From Pteria penguin (lineage: Eukaryota; Mollusca; Bivalvia; Pterioida; Pteriidae), in contig CM068582.1 in assembly GCA_035048485.1 (NCBI GenBank), positions 14,381,001 to 14,445,000 on the forward strand: a stretch of 64,000 nucleotides of DNA. The letters run 5' to 3'. Under the pieces are notes generated by a model that was not told the DNA's origin, did no database searches, and worked only from the letters and a program-made list of their open reading frames with translations. Below, piece by piece: positions 1-13,264 of the stretch (positions within the stretch are counted from its first letter, which is position 1; each line of letters opens with the position of its first letter). The position numbers and the translations under genes were made by a program.

Positions 1-1165
1 ACATCGTCTTTGAAAATGACAAATTATGCAAGTTTAAGGAGGATATGGGATTTGTTTGTCAGTTTAGATTAAAGGGTAACTTGATATAAACATCTTGGTG
101 ATAATACTGCCTTCCCCAATAAAGCTTCAGCTACAAATCTTGTCCAGCACAGTTTTAACATTTCACTTTCTTCCGAATAGATATGTAATTGACCCAATGC
201 AACAACTCGAATGAAACGTATGCGTCTCTAATAAAATTGTAAGTGTATTCAATGATTAGATGAAGAAATATGGAAAATGCTCATTAGTTCATCAATACTT
301 GAAGAATGTAACGCATACCCTTGCTTGCTATTCATTTACTCGTTTGAATTGTGTTCCCTCCCCACCCTCACTTTCTGATTGTCCCATTCACAACCTGTTC
401 ATTGAAACCATAGCCCAAATTGCCCTGTCAAAAAATCCCCATTAATAGACATAGATTTAAGTCTTCTAGTTTACTGGCAACGCAATTCAGTTTATTTGAA
501 TATTGATATTTTGTAATACCCACAAAGTAACACAAGGAAAACTTACTCTTTTTTACCCTATTGCAAATGAACCTTTTTCGAAAACATGAAAAACGACCTA
601 AAGTAAAAATAAGATTCCTCGAGAGCTTCAAAGAACTTCTTCAGTTACTCAAATACCAACTACAACCACTGTCGATATCAGTATAACTTAAAGATGAAAG
701 AATATTCAAAAGCAAAAGTTCTGCCTACACATGATTAATTCTGTCCTGTCATCCATATAATTTACTTAAATGAAACAGTCTTTGCAAAACATCTATCAGC
801 ATCAGTTGTTTTGTTATTGTTTTACCCCACTACAAGGTTATTGCACTTTTAAAATGGTGGCCCATGGCTGATGCATTGCTCCATAATTTTGCCCATTGCT
901 ACGGACTATGCTAAAGCAGTGAAGAATCGGTTACGGGTCAACGTTTACCTTGACATGGGCTTCGGTTTATACCGTGACACGGGGCCTGAACATTCTCTAT
1001 CAACTAGATAGATTCTCCGTGAGAAACCCAGATACAAGATGTCTAATGGGTATCATATTATTACACAACATAGATGCTACTCCCAAACACTAATGTATAA
1101 ATGATAACAAAATGTCGGAAACATTTATTGTTTTCCAAATTATTTTTACATTATCCAGAATGGTT
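1..1165. other. Unassigned AT-rich sequence
   Basis: No exon-like open frame with splice signals was recognised. A stretch at 925-990 with CCGTGACACGGGGCCTGAAC may be a worn SINE fragment. Confidence 0.4.
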
Positions 1166-1429
1166 TTAGAGGAATTTAAATGCTTTTTCGAATATTAAAA
1201 ACAAGACAAAACAGATCACAATAACACAAATACAAATAACAAAAATCTTGATCCACCAATTCATTTTTCTTTGCGAATAATCTATCCAGGAATGGCTCTG
1301 GTCTACAAAAAGAAAATATAACGTCAGTAGAATAAAATGAGAAATAATGATAATACTGGTAATACTAACACTAACAAAAGTAACTAGTGGTGTTCTGAAC
1401 AGTGCACCACGAAGGGTATTCATAGACTC
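1166..1429 (-). other. Hydrophobic open frame with acceptor, uncertain terminal exon
   Basis: After acceptor TTTTCAG the frame reads ESMNTLRGALFRTPLVTFVS and continues very hydrophobic, with two possible membrane spans, to a stop. It would need a phase-0 donor, whereas the candidate BIR exons upstream end in phase 1, so it does not join them. AT-rich DNA often yields such hydrophobic frames by chance. Confidence 0.2.
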
Positions 1430-1757
1430 CTGAAAATTAAATGCTATATAGCCTATACAAAAGTGTTTGCTGTTTGATTATTCAGTAATGAGATAATAGT
1501 AGAACAACACAGTATAGAAAGTGTTACAGGGATACATGTCAGATCAAAGGTTTTATGATAATTAGGTCAAACCCTAAAAATGAAGTACTACGTCAGAGTC
1601 TGTAATGATAGCAATATTATAGAAAGCAGAAAATGACAGAATGATGTTCTTGTAACTTGCATCTCAATAGAAGATTGAGAATTGAGAATGTCTATAATAC
1701 AGTTATTTTGGATACAAGATAGAAATGATTATATAAGTTTTTTTTTTCAATGCATAC

Positions 1758-1820
1758 CTCCTATTATGGTTATCTGGAAGATGGGGTAATATCGAAGGCT
1801 TTCAACATCAAAATTCTGCA
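1758..1820 (-). CDS. Candidate duplicate BIR second-half exon
   Basis: 63 nt, acceptor CATTGCAG, donor GTATGC, phase 1 on both sides. It encodes QNFDVESLRYYPIFQITIIG. It resembles the 2328-2393 exon in its first ten codons, its phases and its donor, so the two look like a tandem exon duplication. The zinc-binding Cys is replaced by Phe, so this copy may be dead or an alternative cassette. Confidence 0.4.
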
Positions 1821-2327
1821 CTGCAATGAAAGAAAACAAAGAACAATACAAAACAATTTTCTAAATATGAATATACTGTATAAATTGCTCATTATGTCCA
1901 TGTTTTGTACGTATACCTATCTTGTGAACTCATTAAGGTCACTTTCAATGGAAGAATATACATTTTTGTATAAAAGTAATTTCTCGGTTACAAAAATGTA
2001 GATATACTTCCAAAGAAAATTCTATCTGGTATAAGTTCTACATTAATGTCACATATAATTACTTTAAAGAAAGTCACAATTCTCTAATCTTCTGATAATG
2101 TAATACATAAAGCCTCAGTTTCCAATTTTCTGATAAAATGCTCTTTTTGAGAACAACGCAATACAAGTTGCAAGACCAGTTTTTACGAATAGCATCATGT
2201 AAATGCAAGTTGCAAGAACAACGCCCTTGGTTTTCTGCATTCTGTAAAGCACAACATTTAATCCGTCCTATATGTTGCAATTATTTTTGCAGGAGTGAAC
2301 AATTACATATAAAGAATTCATGCATAC

Positions 2328-2393
2328 CTATTTTGGCCATCTTGCAGGTGGGATGATGTAGCTTCTTAAGGCTTCCCTCATCAAAATGTTGCA
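2328..2393 (-). CDS. Candidate second BIR half-exon of paralogue A
   Basis: 66 nt between acceptor TATTCCAG and donor GTATGC, phase 1 on both sides, thus in frame with the exon at 2854. It encodes QHFDEGSLKKLHHPTCKMAK, ending with the H-P-x-C-K/P pattern seen at the end of BIR domains. The third zinc ligand (His) is not at its usual spacing; a His-His pair lies two and three residues before the Cys instead. This may be a degenerate BIR. Confidence 0.5.
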   Translation of the reverse strand, partial: CNILMREALRSYIIPPARWPK

Positions 2394-2853
2394 CTGGAAT
2401 ATATAGAAAAGCATCTCAAATGTATTCAACTTCATACTGCATAATGTTTTGTCAAATATTGTATGTTTATTGAACGGTACTGTTGTGTCAATGTGCTTTG
2501 TAAAACGTGCTAGGCAGATGTGAAGCATGTGTAATAAATATAGAACATATATATCTTAATTTTGTGCACCATATGGGCATTTCGACAAGTTATGTCTCTT
2601 CAGTGATGCTCGTAGCCGAATGATTGGAAGTATCAATATATATATAAATATGAAGAGCAGTGTTGAAGCTAAAATGACCGAAAAGTGAAGCAAAGAATCT
2701 ATCTAAGGACAGAGCTATGCATGAGGGAAATACTCCTTAGTTTTAGAGTGAACATTTGCAAATTAAGGAAATAAAGATAATACTAAACAATTGTCAGAAC
2801 ATGTAAACAAAAAGCATATATATGCATTGCTCGATGTACTAATCATTCTGTAC

Positions 2854-3040
2854 CATCGTCTATCTTTTTGACCATTCCACAAAACTGACACTCAATAAGG
2901 CCACTGTCCATTGATGAAAAGCCATTTTTGGCCAAAATAGATCTCTTCTCCGCGAGCATGTCACTATATTTAGAAAAAGATTGCTCCCTCATAACCTTAC
3001 TGGCCCCTGATGGTAATGCTTTATCTCTTTTAATTGCCAT
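2854..3040 (-). CDS. First coding exon of a BIR (IAP-type) protein, paralogue A: N-terminal half of BIR
   Basis: Starts MAIKRDKALPSGASKVM and continues REQSFSKYSDM, ILAKNGF and LIECQFCGM, ending in phase 1 at GATG|GTACAG. The order R-x2-SF, aromatic, LAxxGF, then C-x2-C matches the first half of a baculovirus IAP repeat, whose Cys pair binds zinc. The chosen ATG (3040) aligns with the ATG of the copy at 15.5 kb. A longer in-frame start exists at 3073 but the upstream residues are not shared. The Trp that usually follows the Cys pair is absent. BIR proteins bind caspases or other partners; IAP genes are expanded in bivalves (family knowledge). Function here is inferred from the motif only. Confidence 0.6.
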
Positions 3041-3524
3041 TTTGTTTAAGCGGGAAATATACGCATGCGTCACACATCAATTCATATATGGAACTACTTC
3101 CGTTTTCAGAATAGAAAATGCAAAGAAAATAATGATAACAATAATAGAAGAATAATGATGAAATAATGAATGTAAGTAATGAAATTCATGATTTGACATA
3201 ACACAAAGTTCCTTTTGTTAAATAATTTTATTGACAAACGAACAATATAAAAGTGCACCATGCGCACGCATTCAAGGATAATACTATAAATAAATGTTAC
3301 TGTTAAACATAGGTGAAATGAATTAAAAGTACAAAGTTAAAAAAATAACAAAAATACATACAATTTTGCATATCCATACCTCTTTAATAGCGCATTCAGT
3401 GGTAATTTCCAGCTTATGTTTTTCATTTCATTTCTGCTAATGATCGATCATCATTTTGACTCATAATAATAACTCTGAACCGAATTATGACATGTCGTTC
3501 TTTTGTTACATCTTTCCCATAATA

Positions 3525-3592
3525 TTTCTCCACTGTGATACATTGTTGTTAGTGCCATAGTCATGTGACACCAGTTACTTTCGTATTTTTTA
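3525..3592 (-). repeat. Dispersed repeat fragment, 25742 family
   Basis: Plus strand CATTGTTGTTAGTGCCATAG then TCATGTGACACCAGTTACTT and TCGTATTTT, the inverse of the 25742 copy. Confidence 0.65.
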
Positions 3593-4407
3593 TACATAAT
3601 CACGAATCTCTTTAGACCTTTCATCATCGAAAGGACTGTCCTTTTTCTTGTCCTTTAACACAAAATCTGGATCTTTGACAATTTCCATATAATATCCATG
3701 TCTGTTCACATAATTCTTGATTTATAGTGTTCATACATATATTTCCAAATCAATTACACGTAGTTCTATTCAGATAAACCTTTCCAGATGTCTGATCTCA
3801 CGTATATCTCAAGAGAGAATATTGACGATATAACTGTGTATACCATATACATTTAAAATATTTAATCTTGTAAATTGAATGGTTAAACGCGGGTACCTGT
3901 GCATAGCTAACACATAATAGTGTTGTTCTAAGATTCTTGTTCAAACTTGTTCATATCGGGTGCTTTAAACCTATAGTTGATGGAGGAATGTCGATTTTAA
4001 ATAATGTAAGCTGTTTAACGATCTACAACAAACATAATACCTTGGCATGTATATAGGTATAAACTGAATAAATACAAAATCAGATAACGGAGTACAAACA
4101 TTAATGTTTAAATCAATGAAATTTGACTTCAGAATTTGTTTTTATCTCAATAGTGTTTCGTGTTCTGTCGACAGTTGTATTTAACAAGTCATTCTTTTTT
4201 CATGTTAAATGCTTTACTGGCATGGTAACGGATAAATGGTAAAGAAAGAGAGAAAAATCTGACTCAGCTGTATGACAAATCCTACTATTAAAATGATTAT
4301 GAATATGAGAATAAGCTCATTAACAAACATCTCAGAAGGATAAGAGTATAAATTGCAGTGCCAGAATTCAAAGATCCATTTATGGGTCTGTCGCATCCAA
4401 TGCAGCT

Positions 4408-4542
<135 letters not shown>

Positions 4543-5880
4543 ATAAAAAAACAAACAAAAAACTATAACTATGAAAGTTTTGGGCAAACATATTTTTATA
4601 AATACCAAACTCTAAAGGATTTTCTTAAGATATGTGCAAAGATCCTGAGAGGAAGTGAGATCATGCGTTTGGGAGAGTCAGTATCTCTTGCTTAAAGCAA
4701 TATCCATCACACTTTAATCAAGAAGAACTGGTCGATTTAGACAAATTCAAAGTATGGAAGGTGTTAAAAATGTCTCAGTACAGGATATATCATTTTCATT
4801 CTGGATAACGAAAAGTTATATTTCACGATAAAAGAAAGGAAAGAACACATTTTACTTAAATGTGTGATTTAGTAAAATTCTGAAGTACCGAACAGTCGTC
4901 AAAATGGAAATCTATTAAACAAAATTTGTAAAAGGAGTAACGATGAATCCAATGAGGAACACCGATCGGATCGGGAGCCTTGAAGGGAAAAGCATCTCCT
5001 GCCGAATTGTCTAACAGCCGTTATACCATATGTTTATAGACCGAATTTAATCATGCCATAATTTAGTTTAGATATGAACAGGGAGTTTGCCTGAGGAATG
5101 AACAAGGAATAATGGAGAATTTAACAGTTGTAGAAACAGGATTTACTATGGCCATATAAGGAGAATTTCAATTAATAATGATATTATTAAGTAGTGATAT
5201 GTTCGTTGTTTCTCTCAAAGTCCAGTGAATACAAGTAGTAAGAACATGAACCTGGATGCTGTTGTATTTTACTATCGAATTTGTTTATCACATCTGTCAT
5301 ATTCACAACATAATATATTACCCTTTTATACTCTTTTCAGTTTGCAGAAAATATTTTAAAGATATTTAAAAAATGTAACACAAAATGGTGCAAAAAAATT
5401 TAAAAAATGTTCTTTAAACATAAAATCATGGTATTCCAGAAATGTAACTAAATCATGTTTTGTTGACGTATTTAATGATTAATTAGAACAATGCACCCCC
5501 CCGCCCGCCTGTTTTATATCTAATAAACATTTTAATTGATATTTTATCCTAATATTTTATAATGTTTCATAGTGAAGATTGGTTTTTTCCGAAAACGTTA
5601 TGTAATGCATCATTGAAACGTTATTTAGCATTTCGATAGAATATTTTCTAAACAAATTGAATCAAACAAGAGCATAATAATTCTATATTCTATTGAAATT
5701 ATTTGAGTCACTGACAGATCATGATTTAGACAAGAAATATACTTAATGTTTAGACAAGAAATATGTTTAATGATTAGGGATATATCACAGTCACATACAT
5801 GTGCACATGCTTCATTCGATTTGAACTTTAAACTCTTTCAATATTCATGACGGCATCTAGATGGACAAGGTAGATAACAA
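4543..5880. other. Unassigned AT-rich sequence
   Basis: Nothing recognised apart from short homopolymer runs. The same applies to 6090-7030 and 11000-11690. Confidence 0.4.
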
Positions 5881-5908
5881 TGTATGTATGTTTGTATGTA
5901 TGTATGTA

Positions 5909-5943
<35 letters not shown>

Positions 5944-6084
5944 ATGTATGTATGTATGTATGTATGCATGCATGCATGTATGTATGTATGTATGTATGTA
6001 TGTATGTATGTATGTATGTATGTATGTATGTGTGTGTGTATGTGTGAATGTATGTATGTATGTGTGTGTATGTATGTATGTATA
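5881..6084. repeat. (TGTA)n tetranucleotide array with (TG)n and (TGCA) interruptions
   Basis: About 200 bp of TATG units with two TG-rich blocks and a central GCATGCATGCATG patch. Confidence 0.97.
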
Positions 6085-7149
6085 CAAGTAGCTTCCTTTA
6101 AATAATTGTGCAATGTACTCAAACACTAGTTAATTTTGTACTAAACAGACAATGCCATTGCCTATATATATTGACTAGTAGCCATTTCTTTCAACATTAC
6201 AACTCTTTTTAAAAAATGTAATTGGTAAATTTTATTTTTTGGGATATTCTTAACTTTAGTTTTAAATCCTTCATTTATTAGCATGCTCCTAAACCGATTC
6301 ATTTCTGTCAAAAGTTTTGAAAACTTGGTCTTGGCAAAGTTATGGATCTATATTAGTGCCCATAATAACAAAGATCAACTAAAACATGATCTATTTTGGA
6401 TATTAAACGTTTTGCTGTAAATATTACTCTGTGGTGTATTGTTACTTCACACGCTTTGTGTTCTCTGAAACAAATAATCTGTTGGTTATTTATTTCATAG
6501 CTCTGAATGTTATATTAGATCATTTTTCTGTTACAATGACTTCATGTGATTTTTGTCGATGGTGTACGGTGTAATAATTGATTATGTAAACACGTTTTCT
6601 TTTTCGCCAAACAGGTTGGTTAGAAAATATTTAAATAAGTGTCGTGAATTATATCGGTGTAGGATTATACTAATAAATGAGAGGATTAAGACTAAAGCTT
6701 AATACAAGCAAAACCGCCAAAGATGATGTTTGGAAAATGGGCAAAGATAACAATCCACATAATTTATCCCTTACTAAACAATATAATGACCAAAGCTTTA
6801 AAAATTACGGAGATGAACTTAACTATAAATAAGAAGAGGCGTTAGAAGAGAGATTGCAAGTAGAGCATAACCTTACCATAACTCCAGATTGAGTTTAAGA
6901 GATGAGAGAGGACATCAGGTTAATCTTTATGACACAAATCACCACGGACATACACAAATAAAATGTTTATAGTCAACTAAACACACAAAACATTACAAAA
7001 ATATTCGGTTGTATAAGACCTGGGAAGGTCGATTAAAGTAACAGACACCCCCCCCCCCCTTCTGCCCCTTCTACTACTACTACTACTACTGGATAGGCTC
7101 TTAACTGTCAGATACTATCTTACCTTTAAAGTTTTGGTTTTAAAATATT

Positions 7150-7650
7150 AAAGAAACTGATAAATACATAAATAAATTCCAATAGTTTCACAGTCGCAGC
7201 TATTCAGGTCATTGCATCATATACATTCCTATCATTTAATCCATTTATATACGAATATGATAACTTTTTATCATTTAAATTCACAGCGGGTGTAAGTGTT
7301 AAGTCCACAAATTTTTTTCTCCGTTGGTCATAATCAATAATTGTACGTTTTAAAGTTGTTTCTAAGATTTTCATTATTATGTTATAGGGTAAAAAAAACC
7401 CGAAGAAGTACCGAAGAGTAAACCATATCTCATAGTCCTTGGAATAAAAGGACAATATCGAGAATAGTGTCACATTCAGACAAATACGAACCCCAATAAA
7501 GTCGAGGTGAGACCAGGTGCCTGGGAGGAGTAAGCGTCCCCTGGTTGCATGCAACACCCGTCGCAAAAGTCTGCAACAACCTTTCAAGTCGGGGTGGTAA
7601 ATACATAAATATACACGCATAACCACAAGAGGGAGACAAGAACACGAAGT
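7150..7650 (-). repeat. Dispersed repeat with related copy at 19.2-19.9 kb
   Basis: 7170-7290 and 19760-19890 share CATTCCTATCATTT, CATGATAACTTTTTATCATTTAAATTCACAGCGG-like sequence (two blocks). 7500-7620 shares TTTGCGGCAGGTGTTGCATG-type sequence with 12100-12190 in inverted orientation. A 155-codon open frame here is an accident of the repeat. Confidence 0.6.
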
Positions 7651-7674
7651 CAAATTTCCCATTTTAGGCAAAAA

Positions 7675-7890
7675 TGCTGCCTAACTGAAATTCCAGTGTC
7701 GGAAACCTTATGTGAACAAATGTCTATATATACGTATTATGTCAAATCAAATCAAATATAGTAAAAAAAAAGTTAAGATGGTTATTTTGTATGGTCAGGT
7801 CCCCAAATATCGGTAAACATACTTGAAAGAGGAATCTGAAATTGCACTAGATCCCAAATCGACCACAGAACTTCCTCAGTGACAATATGA
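7675..7890 (-). mobile_element. Second, inverted copy of the Penelope-like element 3' end
   Basis: Read on the minus strand this matches the end of the element at 9925-10265: CACTGAGGAAGTTC, the run GTGCAATTTCAGAT, ACCTGACCATACAAAATAAC, then a TA-rich spot and AGACATTT...TTCCGACAC. Here the TA-rich spot is only about 15 bp. Confidence 0.7.
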
Positions 7891-8346
7891 TGACAATACT
7901 CTGAAGGTTTCTATTAACGATATTACAATGTTATGATGATATTCATTGTACTAAAAATACAAATGTTTTAATTTTGGCTTTTTAATTTAACATATTGACT
8001 AGTATTTACAATTGATATACGAAAAATTGTATTTATATCACAATCTCATAAAAAGGAGAACAAAGTTTATAATAATTATGTATACTTTTGTATAAAGTCT
8101 CATCAGTAAATTATCCTCATATTATTTCTCTATATACGTCTTGTGTACCTCACTTGTACCACCTATATCTTACAATCTCATTAAAAGTAGAACAAAGTTT
8201 ATTCAGACAAACCTGTACATAGTAACGAGAAGAACCCCTTTCTTAAAGTATTTTTTTTTTTTGCAAATAAGGGTATTGACGCTCTTAATTTCAGTAACAT
8301 TTTCAATCAGAAGTCTGTTAAAGATAATAATCGTGCTTACTTCAAA

Positions 8347-10021
8347 ATGAGGGAGTCGCCTTGTATTTCCTATAAATATACACTAACAGTTGCTTCCAAA
8401 ATCTTTAACTACAAACAAAATTTGAAATGTGTAGACATGAAACACTTTCATAACCCTACAGAGCGTTCATGTGCCCCTTCTGAGTTTAAATATAATCCAT
8501 GTGATCATGTTGTGACAGGAGATCTCCATATTTTTCGCAACAAAAAACTTAGAGATCTTTTAAGTAAAGGCCCAAAATATAGAGAGCCACAGTCATTCCC
8601 ATGGCGTCAAAACTATATATTATTATTATTATGAACTCATGTGAAGAGTATGCCAGACGTTAGGCTAAGAGAAAAAAAGTTGGATTAGACACTCCTTTTG
8701 AACGGCTGAAGTCGATCAGAAGTCTGCTGAAGAAAAGAGTTCGAGGACTTTCTCATTTTTTCAAAAACAAATACCAGTGTCGTTAGAGAACTTTATCGAC
8801 TTCACAAAAATTTCATTATTGTTCCTGCTGACAAGGCAGCTACCAATTACACATTCGTATGTAAGGCATATTATATCAAATGTCTTATAGAAAAGCTTAG
8901 TTTTCATTCAACGCCAGGTAATCCAACTTAGACAGTTACAAATCTGAGGTATTGGATAATCACAATTCAGTTCTCAGTTCATTCGGTATTACTACAAATG
9001 AATCTTATCCCGAGCTACCATACCTTTTTTGGATTCCAAAGGCGCATAAAACTCCATATAATCATTGATTAAAAGCTGGATCTTCCAAGTGTCCCACCAA
9101 GCTCGAGAAGTGGAATCAATCAGATGTGGATCCTAAAGAATTCGAAGGAACTTCTAGAACACTTAAAATCTCCTATTTTCAATAATGTCACTAGCATCAA
9201 ATCTTTTGACTTTTCGACTCTTTATACAACCATTCCTCATCAAAAAGTAAAGAGCAGAATAACATCAATTATTCAAAACGCCTTCTTTAAGAAAAAAGGA
9301 TTTTGCAGGTATAAGTATCTCTTTTTAGATTTCAGAGGCAAATATACAGAAAAGGAGATCATCCAAATGTTAGAATTTCTTATAGATAATATTTCTGTGA
9401 TATTTGGTGGGAAAGTGTTCCAACAGATTGTTGGCATTCCTATGGGTACTAATTGCGCTCCTCTTATGGCTGACATATTTTTGTACTATTACGAGGCAGA
9501 ATTCATACAGTCTCTGCTCTCTAAAGGCAATAAACAATTAGCATCTCGGTTCAACTTTACATACAGATACATCGATGACGTTTTATCGATTTACAACCCT
9601 GTATTTAAGGATCAGCTCAACATCATATATCCAAAGGAACTCGAGATAAAAGATACAAGAGAGAGCGCATCTTCTGCTTCATACCTCGATATACTACTAT
9701 TAATTAGTGACGATGGTTCATTAGTAACCTCTCTCTATGACAAACGTGACGATTTCAATTTCATTACTACCAACCTCCCTTTTCTGAGTAACAACATACC
9801 TTCCTCTCCCGCATATGGCGTCTTCAGTTCACAAATTATATTTAATTTAATTTCGTCCTGAGAGCGGGACTTCTTGCCACGGAACTACTCTCACAAGGAT
9901 ATATTTAGGAACGTTTGAAATTGTCACTGAGGAAGTTCTATGGTCGATATAGGGATATAGTGCAATTTCAGATGCCTCTTTCAAGAATGTTAACCGATAA
10001 TCTGGGACCTGACCATACAAA
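8347..10021 (+). pseudogene. Penelope-like retroelement reverse transcriptase, frameshifted
   Basis: Three blocks of one decayed protein. 8347-8634 reads SPCISYKYTLTVASKIFNYK then LRDLLSKGPKYREPQSFPW. 8634-9120 is the same protein broken by stops, with FIIVPADKAATN. 9124-9861 is open and carries the reverse-transcriptase core: FDFSTLYTTIP, GIPMGTNCAPLMADIFLYYY, the catalytic YRYIDDVLSI, SYLDILL and LYDKRDDFNF. After a frameshift, 9862-10021 holds [14 protein letters not shown] and the C-terminus. The ordering and motifs are those of Penelope-like elements of aquatic invertebrates. The catalytic Asp pair is present, but the frameshifts and stops make the copy inactive. Confidence 0.8.
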
Positions 10022-10056
10022 ATAACCATTTTAACTTTTTGACTATACTTGATTTG

Positions 10057-10230
<174 letters not shown>

Positions 10231-10264
10231 CATTTATTTACGTGCGCTTCCGACACAGGAATAT

Positions 10265-10973
10265 CAGTTAGGGAAAATTTGAACCTCGAAGCTGCACACC
10301 GTCACAGCCGTCATTGCAAATTTAACATTGAAGCATTATCCTTCAGGAGCAGAATACCTCTGGTGAGCTTTCCTCTTTTTTTTCTCACAAATTTCCTCGC
10401 GCAGCCTCTAACATATTTGTATAATATGCACCATTGATAATGCGGCCTTCCTCAAGAAAATTAATTATGAGTATTTTCTTCTCGTCCAAGAAGATAAGAG
10501 GCCATGACATTCCCATCTGAAGAAACACTCTGGAATTGTTTGGAAAGGTGAATCCATTTCATGATTTCTTTCTTAGATTTAGGATCAAAATTTCAAGTGA
10601 ACTCAAGCGATAATTCGACTCGTAAAATCCTTGGTATCGTCCTTATAGCGATACAAAGGCTGCGAAGTCTAGGGACCTCTTTAGCTGAGACATAAGACAT
10701 GTCAAAGATTCAATTAAAATTATTAAACAGCACTATATCTTATGACAGTTTCCCTAGCATGTCTATTTTGTCACACATGAAAAGAGTGTGCACAATATCG
10801 ACGTTTCCATTTGAGGTAACCTCCCTGGTACAGACAGACCGTTTATCATCTTCAGTACTGTAAGGAGGTGACTCCCGGCCAAAGATATTCTTGAAGTTCT
10901 CATGAATTTTCTTGGGAATAATCCCCTTCTTACATAGATATTAAATCACTGCTCGAGCTTCAGCTTTCTCCAT
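10265..10973 (-). pseudogene. Decayed mariner-family transposase
   Basis: Starts MEKAEARAVI at 10973, then YLCKKGIIPKKIHENFKNIF (typical mariner helix-turn-helix), VPRLRSLC, FDPKSKKEIMKWIHLSKQF, the GNVMAS block, and [22 protein letters not shown] sequence with the second catalytic Asp. Several stops and frameshifts interrupt it and the C-terminus is lost, so it is inactive. It abuts the Penelope-like 3' end at 10265. Confidence 0.75.
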
Positions 10974-11837
10974 TTTTGGTGATTGCATTAACCCATTAAC
11001 TGTTAACAGCGAATTCCGTATATAATCATGAGAAATCATATGAAATACTACTCAATGTTCAATATGATTCAATAATGGTTTAATTGGGGGTTTTATATTC
11101 ATTGTTTCAAGGTATATTGGTCCGAGACCTTTTTGATCATACATTGTATTGCTTCGGATGTATCCATTACAAAGGACTAAATATCTGTTCTGTTAATAGG
11201 ATGTCATCAACACGTGGGTAAAATTATTCCGGTATGAAACAAGAAACAAACGTACAAATTACTTGAATGTCATTCCATTTTGACCTAGTGGACTAATGAA
11301 TTGCACTTGAACTTGCAGCACCACCTATTAGTGATAAGTCTGGGTTCAAATCTGTTTTTTTTTTTTACATTTATTGTTTACAACAGTAGACAAACATTTA
11401 TATATACATGTATGTAGTGTTCTATATTTGGGAAAGAAGGTTTATAACTGTATATCATTTTCTAGTCCTGGACATCTTAAGGATGTAGGCTAACTCACTA
11501 TAACCTCTTTCAATAAAATTTCCTATCCCCGACGATTTAAATTCAACAGACGTACCGTAGCCTAAGGAGACAGAGAAGATTTGCTGTATCTTAAACCCAT
11601 GACAGGTATGAGCAGATTTGCTTTAGCCTTTACCTCCTGACAAGCCAGGCAGTGGCTTTTATTACGTGACAAGACAACTGATGTCACTATACTATAATGT
11701 AAAATACGAAAGTAACTGGACAATAATATTAAATGGTGTTAATCCCATACTCTTCGAATAACTGTGACGAGTTAAAGAAAGTATTGAGGTATTTATTAGA
11801 ATTGTGTTAACCGACATTTTGGGATTTGATCATAAAA

Positions 11838-11995
11838 ACTTATCTTGAACTTTTCTTTGACCATACTTGATTTCGCGCTGTATATGTACATAAAGACATT
11901 TCTTCATTCTTTGACCATACTTGATTTCGCACTGTATATATACATAAAGACATTTCTTCACGTGTATTTCCGATACCGGATTTTCAGTTCAATAG
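11838..11995 (+). repeat. Further Penelope-like 3'-end copies, in tandem
   Basis: Two direct copies of about 48 bp (CATACTTGATTTCGC.CTG followed by ACATAAAGACATTTCTTCA), then TATTTCCGATACCGG. They match the non-coding end of the element at 10020-10265 without its long TA tract. Confidence 0.6.
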
Positions 11996-13264
11996 TATTT
12001 CATACCGTGAATGAGATAGTTTGATTTAGTATCGTTGTCTCCTACATGTGCTCATGTGTGTATATTATAATGTATTAATTCCAGAACTTGAATAGTTTTT
12101 GCAGGATTTTGCGGCAGGTGTTGCATGCTACAAGGGGACGCTTACACCCCTGGGTACCTGGTTTCAACTGTTTAATTGGGGTTCATATTTGCCTGACTAT
12201 GACATTGTGCCTTTCTTCCATGGGCCGCGAAATGTGATTAACTCTTCGGTAGTTCTTTGTTTACTTTTCTGCACATTCATAGTGTAAATACACAGTCTAT
12301 TCATTGATACTTTAGTCCACAATGTGATTTAAAAGAAATCCCCGTTTATACACAAAATCTTTTAAACTGAGGTAATTAAAAATCTTTTCAAAAGGGAGGG
12401 ATGCCTATAGATTTATGGATCAATATGTCAAAAGACAAGGTCAGTACTATAGTAATATTTACAGGAATTAGGGCCCGTGAAACTTATAATTCAGGAGAGC
12501 TGTGTTGCTGTTAGGAAATGAGCCCAGAGTGGGAACATATGTTTTAAAAACATGCTCCGGTTTTATTTAGTATCAATCTGTTGTTATTCGGTCCATAAGT
12601 CCATCTGTCTGCCTATATATCTAAAGCGTAAAAAATCCCCCTTTTTAACATTAAACTTTTTACGCCAATTTCTATAAAGTTCGTTCGCGTCACAATTATT
12701 CAACATCAGATACTTTCAGAATAAGCAGATAACTGTGTATAACGAAAATACTTAATTAGGGTAAATACATTATAAAGCAGGCTACAAAAGTGAAATTACT
12801 AGGGTTAGAAATTGTTTTAATTTTATAACAAGCATTCTGAAGAAATGGAAGTTCCTTACCGCCACAAATAAATTAAACCCGCCATCTTGCCATTTACCAG
12901 AAGATGATCACAATTCACCACAAGCTTCTCGTTTGAGCACAGCGTCTAGTTGTGTGACAAACAGTAAAACCCAATCACAGAAAATGCTTTTCGAAATCGT
13001 GTGTCTTAGCACAGGACGAATGTCCAGAGATCTATTATCATACCCCCGACGTCGTTGTCGTTGTTATTGTCGTCTCCTCGTCCATAGATAAAAATATTAA
13101 CCTGGATCATAACTTTAGAACCATCAGGGCTTTAATATTTCTTATGTGTATATATATATTCCTTGTGCCAACACCTTTCGTTGGGATGCAAAACATGTGA
13201 CTATGACCTTGAAAAGTGGCTTATATATTTCATTTCTGTATTCGTTGCAACGAGACATTTCATT

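Noticed and set aside
2074..2280. Two overlapping opposite frames near 2.1-2.3 kb
   Set aside because: They come from short inverted sequence (AAGTTGCAAGA/CAAGTTGC...) and have no splice link to the BIR exons.
7204..7671. 155-codon open frame on the minus strand
   Set aside because: It spans at least two dispersed repeats that recur at 12.1 and 19.8 kb, and its translation is not conserved between copies.
9273..9476. Minus-strand frame over the reverse transcriptase
   Set aside because: Antisense shadow of the Penelope-like coding block.
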